Shown here piece after piece: positions 42,113 to 52,377 of a stretch of 64,000 bases of DNA. Source of the stretch: Adiantum capillus-veneris (taxonomy: Eukaryota > Streptophyta > Polypodiopsida > Polypodiales > Pteridaceae). The DNA is taken from the NCBI GenBank assembly GCA_014529385.2, contig CM043963.1, positions 94,398,412-94,462,411 on the forward strand, read 5' to 3'. Each line of letters begins with the position of its first letter. Position 1 is the first letter of the stretch. Made by a program: the position numbers and the translations under genes. The notes under the pieces are model-generated. The model saw only the letters and a program-made list of their open reading frames with translations, was not told the DNA's origin and did not search any database.

Positions 42113-43069
42113 CTGTCGGAAAGGACTAGATTTGCTTGTTCTATCGCATAATCAGCTCGTTGGAACAATTCCAGACAAGATATGCTCTTTTACTACAGAG
42201 TTCAACATACCAGACTTCATGTTCACCCAGCACTTTGGAGTATTGGATCTCTCTTACAACAAGCTTAATGGCAGCATACCTCCTTAAATCGGCAAATGCT
42301 CTGTTTTGGTCTATGTGTTGCTTCCAAGTAACATACTAAGTAGCAGCATTTTGGGGGAGCTTTCTGCCCTCCATAATCTTACTATCCTAGGCGTCTCGCA
42401 GAATCGTTTGGTTGGCAGTATCTCTCCGTGTTTGGGAGAACTGGGCAGGTTGCAAGGCATGAACTTGGGCCACAACAAGCTCACCGGCCAATCCCTGCAG
42501 AGCTCGGTAAAATACGCAGCCTGATGAAGCTCAATGATTCCCACAGTGAGCTCTCTGGACATCTGCCTATTGCTTTGGGATTTCTTTCAGAATTATCACA
42601 CTTGGATTTAAGCCATAACAATCTGACAGGGAAAATCCCTTCTGAGTATGCGAGGATGGTGTCCATGGTGGGCTTCTACGTCAACAATAATAACCTAACA
42701 GGAGGCATCTCCAGCTTATTCATAGACAGCTTCTTATGGAATCAAGCACAATCTGTAGATTTCAGCAGCAACTATTTTGATGGTGTCATTCCCAAGAGTT
42801 TGGGAAACCTTTCCGGCCTTTTCTACTTGGATTTGATAGTAATCAAAGTCATGGCTATTGGTGTCTTTCAAGTGGCTTATCTAGACTTTTCTGACAACCA
42901 CTTATCAAGTAGAATTCTAGATGAGCTTTGTGAACTTAATGGGCTTAATTTCCTTGATCTTTCCCAAAATAAGCTCGAAGGAGATGTTTCGCCATTTCGC
43001 AGCTGTGCCAGATTCTCCTCTAGTTCTTTTCTGATGAATGGTGCTCTCTATGGTATTGAACAAGTATAG
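42113..43069 (+). pseudogene. LRR receptor-like gene, downstream part
   Basis: LRRs on the plus strand: LLVLSHNQLVGTIPDKICSF, FGVLDLSYNKLNGSIPP, then a TAA (42286), ALHNLTILGVSQNRLVGSIS, LGRLQGMNLGHNKLTG, a frame break near 42490, GKIRSLMKLNDSHSELSGHL, LSHLDLSHNNLTGKIPSEYA, FSSNYFDGVIPKSLGNLSGL, FSDNHLSSRILDELCELNGL, LDLSQNKLEGDV, and CARFSSSSFLMN, the cap before the membrane helix. The island with FTQHFGVLDLSYN matches the style of EMS1-like receptors. The kinase domain is missing. Three or more frame breaks. Confidence 0.85.
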
Positions 43070-43590
43070 TCAATTGACGGGTTGAATTTTCCATCGTAAT
43101 GAAATAATGGCTACCTTCTTGCGCTCATTGACCTATCAGAAGGCATGCATCTCTGCGTGATAAGTGGACTGCCTCCTTGTTCTTATCCATCACCTCATCA
43201 GGAGACATGCAGCTCAGGGATAAATTTCAAGAGCTCGATGATCTTGCAAGGGAACTGCTTCAAATTGGATGGTCAGTAATGTGCATCATCGATAGTAAAG
43301 ATGTAAATAATGGCTCCCTTCTTGTGCTCATCAACCAATGCAGCAGGAGGCCACCAGCCTACCAAGATCAGAAGCAGCGTCGAGAAGAGTCACAGAGACC
43401 TGAAGAATCAGCTTGGCCAAGACCCAACGCAAGGAAGGAGTGTCCGCAAGGTCCTCTTCATCTTCATGCTCCATAGATTCTTCAATGTCTCCTTAAAAAT
43501 ACTGCTTGAGAGAAGATGTTGATCTGCAATGTGCTAAGATTGTGAGAGAAGCCATGTTTAACAAGGCTTAAAATGCATGCATAGGTGATT
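43070..43590. other. unassigned DNA
   Basis: Where the receptor kinase domain would be expected there is none. A partial repeat of AGTCAATTGACGG / AATAATGGCTACCTTCTTG and AATAATGGCTCCCTTCTTG about 200 bp apart is visible (43107, 43307). Confidence 0.4.
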
Positions 43591-43601
43591 GCATCTTAAG
43601 C

Positions 43602-44310
43602 TCAATACATGTCAACCAACGCATAGGTGATTGCATCTGAAGCATCAATGCGTATCTGAAGCTCTACGCATCTGTTGAAAAAAGCCCACAGCTTCCTAGC
43701 ACCACATTTGGCATACATGTCAACCAAGGCAATGCCAAGCATGACATTTTTTATCGACAACCCTTGACTAACAATATCTCTGTGAACTCTTTTGCCCATA
43801 CCAACATCTTGCATCATGCTAGATGCCTTCAAGATGCACGTGTAGGTCATTGCATCAAGAGCTCAATGCCACATGCCTTTGAGATAGAAGCGTGAGGTGA
43901 CTGTATTTAAAGAGTTTCCTTCTCTTTGCATTTGCTGAAAACAGCCCAGAGCTTCCTGCCCTACCACTGTTGGGCATATCCCGTGATCAAAGCATTGCAA
44001 GAGATGAGATGGAAGCTCATCAAGCACTTTTTGTGCTTTATGAAGTACACCACATTTGGCATGCATGTCAACCAAGGCAACGCCAAGCACAACTTTTTTT
44101 GTCAACAGCTCCTGACTTATAAAATCATCATGAACTCTTTTGCCCATACCAACATCTTGCATGATGTCGAATACCTTTAAGCTGCATGCATAGATCATTG
44201 CATCCCTTATTTGCATCTGCTGAATGATGTTTTTTGTCTTTTGCCCACACCAGCATCTTGCCTGATATCAAATGCCTTCAAGCTGCACGTGTAGGTCATT
44301 GCATCGAAAG
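43602..44310 (-). pseudogene. PPR protein fragments (at least three units)
   Basis: Minus strand. 43863-44216: MIYACSLKVFDIMQDVGMGK, RVHDDFISQELL, VVLGVALVDMHAKCGVLHKA, QKVLDELP, QEALGCFQQMQREGNS. 43602-43850: MTYTCILKASSMMQDVGMGK, IVSQGLSIKNVMLGIALVDM, YAKCGA. Another start lies at 44230-44310. These are the P, L and S-type units of a plant organelle PPR protein (TYxCILKACxxxxDVxxGKRVH, ALVDMYAKCG, EALxxFxxMQREG). Units are in the right order but separated by frame breaks and lack the C-terminal E/DYW domains. A local amplification of a PPR gene segment is the likely source. Confidence 0.8.
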
Positions 44311-44318
44311 ACAAGATC

Positions 44319-44830
44319 ATGCCTTTGCAAACCCTCCGACTAGCTCATGTAAAAGGGCATGCCTTAGCAAGTAGTTTGTCAAAAACGGTGGTCTTGATGC
44401 ATACCAGTGCAAGTTTATTGGTGTGCGCTACTTTTTGGATTCGATCATTATGTTTGGATGGAATCTCCTGCCACTCTTGTGAGAAACTGTTGAAACCTTG
44501 CTTTTCATGCTTGCAGAGTCGTGGTGGCCAGCTCTGTGCAGACCTTCAAAACGCAAGCACAAGTTAATAAAAAACTAAATTGGTAGCCTAAGATTCAGGG
44601 CACAAATGAGATCTCAGGTTTTGTGGCTCATGTGAAAGGGCCTGCCTTCGCCAGCAGTTTGTCAAAAACGCTGGACGGAATCTCCTGCCCACTGATCTCT
44701 TGCCACTCTTGTGAGAAACTGTGCTTTACCATGATTGCAGAGTCGTGGGGTGACCAACGCAAGCACATGTAATAAAAAGAAACAATATTCTTGTTACTTT
44801 TTTTTTTTGCGAGGCTCCTGGCCATGAGAT
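44319..44830. repeat. tandem duplication of about 290 bp
   Basis: CTCATGTAAAAGGGCATGCC at 44345 and CTCATGTGAAAGGGCCTGCC at 44628 start two similar segments; GGAATCTCCTGCC, GCCACTCTTGTGAGAAACTG and GCAGAGTCGTGG recur in both. Its translation is not recognised; it follows the PPR fragments. Confidence 0.6.
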
Positions 44831-44919
44831 TCTAGTTGTGGGAAATGGCTCTGATCATGTCAAGTGGCCATCTGTGGGCTCAAAGATCCAAAAAAGGACC
44901 TTTGGCTCACCAAGTAAAC

Positions 44920-45252
44920 ACATGCAAAGTGGGATTTATTGAGAAGACAGGGAAGAAGGTTAAGCAAGGAAGGAGAGAGTTCTCTCTCTCAGGCATGAGA
45001 AATGAGGAGACACACTTTCTCTCTCGCTCTCAAAAATTAACAGACAGGAAGCCACACTCTCTTTCTCTTGCTCTCGGACATAGCCAAGGATGTTGACAGG
45101 AGAGAAGCAAGGAGGAAGTCTATATTTCTCTCGCTATCGTGCATAAGAAGAAACCACTCTCTCTCTTGCTCTCGGACATAACCGAGGAAGTCGGGAGAAG
45201 AGAGAAACAAGGAGGAAGGCTATCTTTCTCTCACTCTCATGTATAAGAAGAA

Positions 45253-45298
<46 letters not shown>

Positions 45299-46025
45299 CT
45301 CTCGGGTGTAAGTTACAGTAGAGGGGAGAAAGGAGTCGTCAAGGGAAGACACGCTTTCTCTGTCACTCTTGGAAGCAAGCACGGAGAAACGAAAAAAGGG
45401 AAGCAGTATCGCACGAGTATGGTAGAATGGGAGTTGAAGAAGAAGTCTCTATCAACCTAGAGGCATGATGCACGAAGGGAGAGGACGGATATTGGAAGAA
45501 GAGGGGCTTGCATGAGGAACAAGAATGACTTGAAGGGGAAACGGAGGAGGGAGAAGAGCTAGGAAAGTCTTTCTCTTGCTCTCAAACATAAGCAAGGAGA
45601 TAACTCTTTCCCTCGTTCTCAAAGCTAAACATGGAATTCTCTCTCTCGAACTCCCTAAGAGAAAGCATTGCAAATATACAGAGCTCAACCACATTCAAAG
45701 CAGGGAAATCCGACATGGAGGACTTTTTTTTATCATCAACAACATCCTAGATTTAATCTAATCCTACTTGATAAATCACAGAGCCGTTAACGGCTCAAGT
45801 AATTGTAAAGGTAGTCTAAACTCCTAAATTTTAGTGAACCCAAGTGTCGGTGATGCTAACAGCCTGCCTTGGCTATTAATCAAAATGTAGTCAGAGCTTC
45901 AATTGATTAATTGAAGTTTACGATGATTGTTATAGCCTTTCTCACATGTTGTTATTATTCTCTTTCACAACTCTCATAGCCAGAGGCCCGACGCCTAATG
46001 GGCTCACATTTTGAACACATATCCC
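44920..46025 (+). repeat. LTR-like region, block 2
   Basis: Homologous to 34785-35857 and in the same position ahead of the gag-like ORF. Contains a (CT)n run at 45256-45296 that block 1 lacks. Minus-strand ORFs rich in RERERE are products of that run. Confidence 0.5.
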
Positions 46026-46092
46026 CCTAACATCTTTGGGGAACCCGACGCATAACCAACGACGCATAACCAAGCCGGGGTGGGAGGTAAAG

Positions 46093-48215
46093 ATGGAGAA
46101 TTTAGGGTAGATGATGAAGTTGATTGAAGAGTTAAGTGCAAATGGTTTTGATGATAAGTCAACAGTTCTAGATTTTTTGAAGATGTTTCAATTGGCTCAA
46201 GGATCTCTACTTGAAATGGAGGTCATGAAGAAGAAGAATCAAATGGATGAAGCTTTGGATGCGGCTTTAGATGTTGTATACAATAAGAGACAAGTCTTCG
46301 ATGGATATGATCCAGAAGGCTACCTAGAGTGTTATGAGTTGGAAACCAAGTTAAGAGGGATACCGAAAGAGTTAATGATTAGATCCTTTCAGCAGTTAGT
46401 GAGTTCAAATTTGAAGGAGCAGATTCAAGAGGTTATAAAAGCGTGCAATGACAACTGGGAATATTTCATAGAAGCTATTGTACAAGTAAGTTATGAGCAT
46501 GATGCAAGCTATCAAGAATACGGTCCAAGTCTACCAAACTACGTAGATATTCGAGGACAAGTACGATCAAAATTAGAAGCAGTGATTGATGAGTGTATTC
46601 TACAAGATGCTACCTTCTTATAGGCTAATGATGAATACATAGTTAAAGTTGTGTATGCAAAGTTGGGTTTTGCAGATGCCTTGCATGAAGTAGAAGTCTT
46701 TGAGGGTGAGGCACTACAACCTCAAGATACACATGGTGAATTTTGCAAAGAACCTATACATGCAGTATAGGAGGAAAAGAAAACAGGGGATCAAAACAAC
46801 AAGTGGCTAAAGCTCGAGAAGAAATTGTGCAGGTGAATGAGTGCAACCATATTCAAGAAGACATGCATGAAGATTCGATTTCAACTGATACTTTTGCTAG
46901 TGACTCAGAACTAGAGCAAAATTTTTTTGGTACAAATTCTACCATAGAGTTGATTGATGATACAGATGTTATAGGTCAAAGCAAGGCTGTTGTTGAGAGA
47001 AGCAGGACCATGGATTTGGGTATACCAAATTTGATGAATTTGGATATACAAGATTTTGAGGACTTGGTTAAGCCACAATATGTGTTTGAAGATCTAAAAA
47101 ATGTTGATTCAGAGGGGGTGCAGACTCCTTCATTGACAAGTTGTTGTGATGCCAAGCTACCAAAGTGGAAAACCGATCTTGAATGTGATGATGATGATTC
47201 AAAGGGGGTGCAGAGTCCTTCTTTCACAAGTTTTTGTGAACCAAAGCTATCGATGTGGCAAACTGATCCTGAATTCACTATGATTTAAAGGAGGAGAAAA
47301 CTTCTTCTCTATCAATATTTTGTGAAACACGGCTCACACTATGGCACAATGATCATGAACTTGAGGAAGCTAATTGAGAGGGGGTGCATAGTGAAGTGCA
47401 ATCTCTTGGTGTTGAATATGATTGGTTTCATTGTGCCAATGATACAGATAGGACAGTAGATGAAATTTTCATTGTGCATGCTGAACTTTGTGCTACAAAA
47501 GTGCAAAGATATGTGGATGAGGGTGAAAGACTTGAAGAGCAGTTTACAACATATGTGTTAAGTATGCATGTCATAAGTGGAAAACTTAGTTTACAGCAGC
47601 CTGAGATGTGCAGGAAAGGAGGAATATTCTGAAGCGGTGGACCTAGATCTTATGTGCTTATTGGACGAAGCTTTGAAAGGATTCTCAATTATAGACGCTG
47701 AGGATACCAAACAATCTAGATTCATATATGAGCAAGTTTGTTTATATGAAGTTGATGATGACCTTATGCAATTGTTGGATGATGCTATACTTGATTTTAA
47801 GCCTCTACAAGATAGAGAATTGTTTTTGAATTCATCTTGCGGACCTAATGAAGAGAGTTTTGCCAGATACTTGATGCATTCAGATATGCATGATTGGGAT
47901 TATAATACTAGTGAGAGTGAGGGTGCACTACCAATGCTTTTACCTGTAATTGATGATCGACAATTGGACGAGCGAGCTACACAGGGGATATGGTAGTATC
48001 TAGTGATACCTGATGCTATATGGGATCTGATGTTACCCTATCATGTAGGAGATTTTGAGCAATTGACTTATATATTCCATATGATCCATGCAATTATCAT
48101 GAAGATTTATGGGTTAATTTATGTTTATGCTCTAGTGGTTGAAAATTCATGTATTTTCCCTATAATCTTGGAGGATGCTGCAAATTTTATAAAGGAATGG
48201 CCATCAAGACGGATA
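46093..48215 (+). pseudogene. gag-like acidic protein, block 2 copy
   Basis: ATG 46093 is followed by MENLG and a TAG (46108-46110; CAG in block 1). The best piece is 46111-46623: MMKLIEELSANGFDDKSTVL, DFLKMFQLAQGSLLEMEVMK, YDPEGYLECYELETKLRGIP, KELMIRSFQQLVSSNLKEQI, CNDNWEYFIEAIVQVSYEHD, a helical domain of gag type. After stops at 46621 and 46768 comes a very acidic region with tandem repeats of about 31 residues (S-E-G-V-Q-T-P-S-L-T-S, C-D-A-K-L-P-K-W-K-T-D; then S-K-G-V-Q-S-P-S-F-T-S, C-E-P-K-L-S-M-W-Q-T-D). 47577-47996 continues with LLDEALKGFSIIDAEDTKQS and LMQLLDDAILDFKPL. Several frame changes. No enzyme motif. Confidence 0.55.
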
Positions 48216-48289
48216 TGATTCGTAGATTTTTGATGGGCAACTACCTAATGATTTTGATGATGGCAAGGAGCTTAAGGTACATATAACAG
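48216..48289 (+). repeat. 1.07-kb repeat unit, left part before gypsy copy 2
   Basis: GATTTTTGATGGGCAACTAC and GGAGCTTAAGGTACATATAA match 38530-38660 (with a deletion). The unit resumes at 58634 on the far side of the element. Confidence 0.75.
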
Positions 48290-50675
48290 TGATAGCCATT
48301 TTTTCGGCTCTCTGTAATTGCCATAGTGAGTTATCTCACCCTATCAAATCACTCAAACACTGTGGTTACCATCACCCTTTCACTGTATATAGGTGCGTGT
48401 GAGTTAGGGGACTTTTCCCATATCTCCTTACTGAAATAAAAAACCCTCAATTAGCTAATCATTGGGCTAGTTGAGCCAAAAAAATAAAAACTATAAAAAA
48501 TATAAGTATATTATGGCCCATGTGTATGTAAATATTTCTTTGTATATAGTGCCTAAAAAAAAGATTTTTTCATAATTATTTTGGTATTTATTTAAATATT
48601 TCTAACTAGGTGTGTGTTATTTATGCTCTGTACATTGCCTCACCATTACCACAATTCTTCTTACCATTTTTCATACTCTTTATTCCATATAGAAATATTT
48701 TCATGTAAGATTCTCTTATATTTGGTGTAACTCCACCCCAACAAAAATCCAAAAAAACTAGTTTTATTTATGTGTATATTTTTTCACTATTGTGATTTTT
48801 CCCTTCCTACATCTATTTTGTTTTTTTTTTTCTAAAAAATTAGAACACCAAAAATATTTATCTTTTTATGGTAGCCTCATAATGAGAGAGATTTTTTTTT
48901 ACCCCTTTATATTTTTTCCACTTATATTATTTATATTTGACATGTACATATTTTTTAGACCCCTCAATATTTGATTTTCTTAGTTGTACTATTCACTTAT
49001 ATCATGATCTCAACAATATCTTCAATTATAGACCTACCAAATAAGGTCAAGGGTAGGTGGCATGCATACATGCACTATGGAGGGCTCACTCTTGGAGGTA
49101 TTCAAAAGAATCATCCAAAGAAGGACCCCACAAGGACCTTGTGCAGTGGAAAAAAACGGTCGGTTTTGCTGAATTTTTAAAGTTCACTTGCTCTCCAAAT
49201 TTGAAAAGGTGATACAAACAAAAGTTGTAGCTCCTGGGCTGAACATTTGCCTCAAATTTTTTCATAGTTTTTTGAGCTACGAGCTGTGAGCTATGATTTT
49301 ATTAGTGGACCCCAGTTTTCCCATGCTATGCAGCCACACTCTCTCTTCCAATTTATCATTTTCCTCTTTCACACACACTTCTCCACTCATCATCCCCACC
49401 TCTCTCACCACTCCTCTCTGCACCCTACTCACCTTCTCCTCAACTTTGAAGAATAAGAGAAACCATGGTGAACTCATACCTCCCACACACAATTCCATTC
49501 CAAAATTGACCACCTAGTCTCATTTTTCCTCCTCCAAATTACCCATATCTATCAAAAAAACCACAAAATTCAGCCTCTTCTCTTAAAAGACATCATCATG
49601 GTGGTTGATTACTCAGCTTCAATTACCTTGTCTCTCAAGTAAGGTCAAGAGTGGAGAAAAAATGTACCGTCAAAGCTAGTGGACCGTCAACAAGCGTCAA
49701 AATTGGCCCTACTCAAGACACTTGGAGCATCAACCTTGTAAGAAATCCACCTTTTCTTACCTCTTAAGAGTTTTTCTTCCTTATTTGTATCCTACATGGA
49801 TACTCCCATTGTAAATATCCAATTCCATTTGTAAATTAATACTAACTCTACTAACACTAACCCACTATGAAAAGTCCTATCACCTCCATTTCTCTCCTCT
49901 CTCTTTCCCCACCAACTTCTTGATAATTCCAAGAAAAAGAAATTAGATAAATTGCTGAAAATCTAACCCAACCATGGTTAGAGGAGTAACCCTAGCCTTC
50001 AAAATTGCTATAAAAGGAGGGTGTAGCTAGCACAAAAGGGGGGAGAAGAAAGAGCACTATGCTATAGCTTGAGAAGCCAAGCTCAACCTCTTGAGAAGGA
50101 GCTCTTGAGTGGAATCTCATTGGCATTAGGTATATGTATGTGTTGTATTAGGGGTGATTAGCAAGAGAACTCTATGCCATTGTAAGAGAGAGTGATCATT
50201 AAATTGAGAGTAGGAAATCTATCATTTCTCCTACTAGAGTAAGCCCAACATTTGCTGAATCAAGGAGGGTGAATTTGGACTAAGCATGGATACCTTGTCT
50301 CCCTTCCAACGTGAAGTCATGGACAATAATGATGTGTAAGTGTCTTGGTGTTTTATTTAAGTTCTTGATAGCTTGTCTCCAGGTAATGTTATCAATTTAG
50401 CCATAAATCCCACATGCTGTAAGAGGGCGACAGGGTGGAGAGGATTCCCCTGGCCTTAAGACAGTGATTGGGGTGGTTTTTTTCTTGTGATGTGTTGTGG
50501 TGTAATTTACTCAGGCTATGTTGAACAAATACTAATCTCACTTTGATTGGTCATGACAGATTTGTAAGAAGGCATTAGTGCAACAAGCACCCCCTTCCCC
50601 CTTCTCTCTCTTTCTTACATATATATATTTATGTTTGCTTGATCATTAACGATACACTTCAAAGCAGCTCGAGCA

Positions 50676-50733
<58 letters not shown>

Positions 50734-50992
50734 TTTTAGTGTGTGAGAGTGTTCCATTGGTGTTAGGGTTAGTGTAAATTCCTTGCTTGTTTGTGGGTTG
50801 CTCTAACGATTCTCCTCTTTTGCGTCCTAGTTCGCTCTTAAACTAGGTGGTGCCCCTTGTGTAGTTGGGATTTGGCTGGGGGTTTGTTGTTTTGGTTTGT
50901 GTTGTGTTGTGCCCCAGCCCCATTGAGCAGCACGGGAGCCTTGAAGGGTGTCTAGAGGTTTCTCTTCTTGTTGCCCGCCCCGGACCGCTTCA
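48290..50992 (+). repeat. 5' LTR of gypsy copy 2
   Basis: TATAAAAG at 50009-50016 places about 1.7 kb of U3 before it. A CT run (50680-50730) and the hairpin CCTAGTT/AACTAGG (50826-50847) lie in the R-U5 part. ORFs at 48971-49517 recur in the other LTR only because the LTR is repeated. Confidence 0.95.
50009..50016 (+). promoter_or_regulatory. TATA box of gypsy copy 2 5' LTR
   Basis: TATAAAAG in TTGCTATAAAAGGAGGG; identical at 57639-57646 in the 3' LTR. Confidence 0.7.
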
Positions 50993-50995
50993 AAT

Positions 50996-51012
50996 TGGTG
51001 CCCCCACGGAGG
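50996..51012 (+). promoter_or_regulatory. primer-binding site of gypsy copy 2
   Basis: TGGTGCCCCCACGGAGG three bases after the LTR end; same position and core as in copy 1 and the nested element. Confidence 0.7.
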
Positions 51013-51068
51013 AACGGATTGTGTATGTTTTGTGAAGGCTCAACCTTTAGCATAATCAAGTAGCTTGC

Positions 51069-51281
51069 ATGAATCACGAGAATTTGTATGATCCCTTCAT
51101 TCCCATTGCAAGGCAAAAGGTACACATAATTGTTAGTACTAAGTTGCAATTTCAGCGAGTAATTCGTAGAATTTTAGGTCCTCTTAGGTTGGTAGAGATA
51201 AACGCATCAGTAAATCCTTTTATTTTGCCTCTCATTAGGTACGACCTTAGTTTGGACGTCTATATTTTTGTTTTGTTTTAA
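51069..51281 (+). CDS. leader microprotein a of gypsy copy 2 (70 aa)
   Basis: Intact ORF, MNHENLYDPF to DVYIFVLF, 57 bases after the PBS. Nearly identical to 3229-3468 of copy 1 (differences K/E, W/R, A/V plus two silent changes in the shared part) and alike to microprotein b next to it. Unknown function; rich in Ile, Leu and Arg; no clear membrane helix. Confidence 0.65.
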   Translation: MNHENLYDPFIPIARQKVHIIVSTKLQFQRVIRRILGPLRLVEINASVNPFILPLIRYDLSLDVYIFVLF

Positions 51282-51302
51282 GAATTAGGTCATGCATAGA
51301 CC

Positions 51303-51584
51303 ATGGATAATGGCCCAGGAATACAAGTTTTTCCCTTTCATTTCACTCCACACATTAGAGTAAACATTGCAATTAGTAGAAAAATCCATTTTCAACAACG
51401 TATGGTATTCATGTTTGGTGCCCAAAGAGTAGGAGAAATTCTCGCGTCACCAAACCCTGTCATTCTACCTCTTATTGATTATCATAGGTCATTTGATGTG
51501 AATATTTTTATTTTGTTGTATAATAAATTGCAATTTAGAAAATATTATTTTAAAGAAAGAAAAAACAAAAACGCGTCACTTTGA
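51303..51584 (+). CDS. leader microprotein b of gypsy copy 2 (93 codons, ancestral end near 51515)
   Basis: Starts MDNGPGIQVFPFHF and has KIHFQQ, FGAQRVGEI, SPNPVILPLIDYH, IFILL. All relatives stop right after IFIL[LF]; here the stop (TAG in copy 1) has become TAT, so the frame runs on for 21 codons to 51584, ten bases before the gag ATG at 51595. The core is shared with copy 1 and, with different third bases, with the element at 17855. Confidence 0.65.
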   Translation: MDNGPGIQVFPFHFTPHIRVNIAISRKIHFQQRMVFMFGAQRVGEILASPNPVILPLIDYHRSFDVNIFILLYNKLQFRKYYFKERKNKNASL

Positions 51585-51594
51585 AATCAATTCA

Positions 51595-52377
51595 ATGGAG
51601 AGCCAACGCCAAATGTCTAGATATCCTCTTTTCTTTGGAGAGCCTGGAGAGGATGCACAATTATTTCTAGCAAATTTCAAGATGTCTTGCCGTATCAAGA
51701 GGATAGTAACCGATCAAGAACGTGTAGAAATGTTTGAGGTGGTCCTTAGGAAAGATACTAGTACTTGGTTTGACTCTTTGCCTGAGGAAGTTAAGGGGAA
51801 TTACACAGAAGTTTTGAATCGCTTTAAGAGATACTTCTTTGATCCCCAAAACACTCAAAAACTATGGCAAGACATTGTTTCTCATAAGCAAAAAGACTTA
51901 GATGACTACTACTTGCACAAGCAAGAGTTTCTACGTCTTTGGGCTCTATGGATACGAAATGTTGCTAACCCTGGTGATGGTGCAGAATTTTTAAAGAAGG
52001 AGAGGTTCATAGCCGGACTCTTTCCTGACCTTAAGGTAAAAGTTGAGGCGGGTGCACCTGCTACTTTTGATGCAGCTGAAACTAGGGCTGCTGAGAAGTA
52101 TAGGAAACTCAAGTGCTTAAGGGGAGAGGTTCCAATAGAAGGTCTTAGACCCAAAAGTAAGTCACAAGCATCAACATCTAGGGAGCTTCCTGAGGTAACA
52201 GCTGAAGTGATTGAGAAGTTAAATGAATCTTTAAGCAGCCTGTCAATTCACCTTGCACAACCTGTAGGTCCAAAGGGACAAGCAAAGAAGTCAGAAGAGA
52301 GAGAGCCACGAACTAGGAGAGTCTTGCAATGTTGGAATTGCGGAGAGTCTGGACATGGGATGTATAATTGTCCTTGA
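51595..52377 (+). pseudogene. gag: Gag of gypsy copy 2 with duplicated zinc knuckle
   Basis: ATG 51595 starts MESQRQMSRYPLFFGEPGED. The capsid domain spans residues about 20-190 (ILVFSLE-type start, WFDSLPEEVKGNYTEVLNRF, RFIAGLFPDLKVKVEAGAPA). A zinc knuckle at residues 246-259 is followed by P and TGA (52375-52377). The next 57 bases repeat the last 57 in frame, giving a second identical knuckle (52387-52428) after which the normal sequence goes on (PWLHGEPGRPN). So Gag has two knuckles with a stop between. Copy 1 has only one, so the duplication is specific to this copy. The TGA stands where the second unit has TGG. Confidence 0.9.

Noticed and set aside
49293-49517. Paired ORFs at 49277-49517 and 56907-57147 that look conserved
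   Set aside because: They are the same place in the two LTRs of one element, so likeness reflects LTR identity, not selection.
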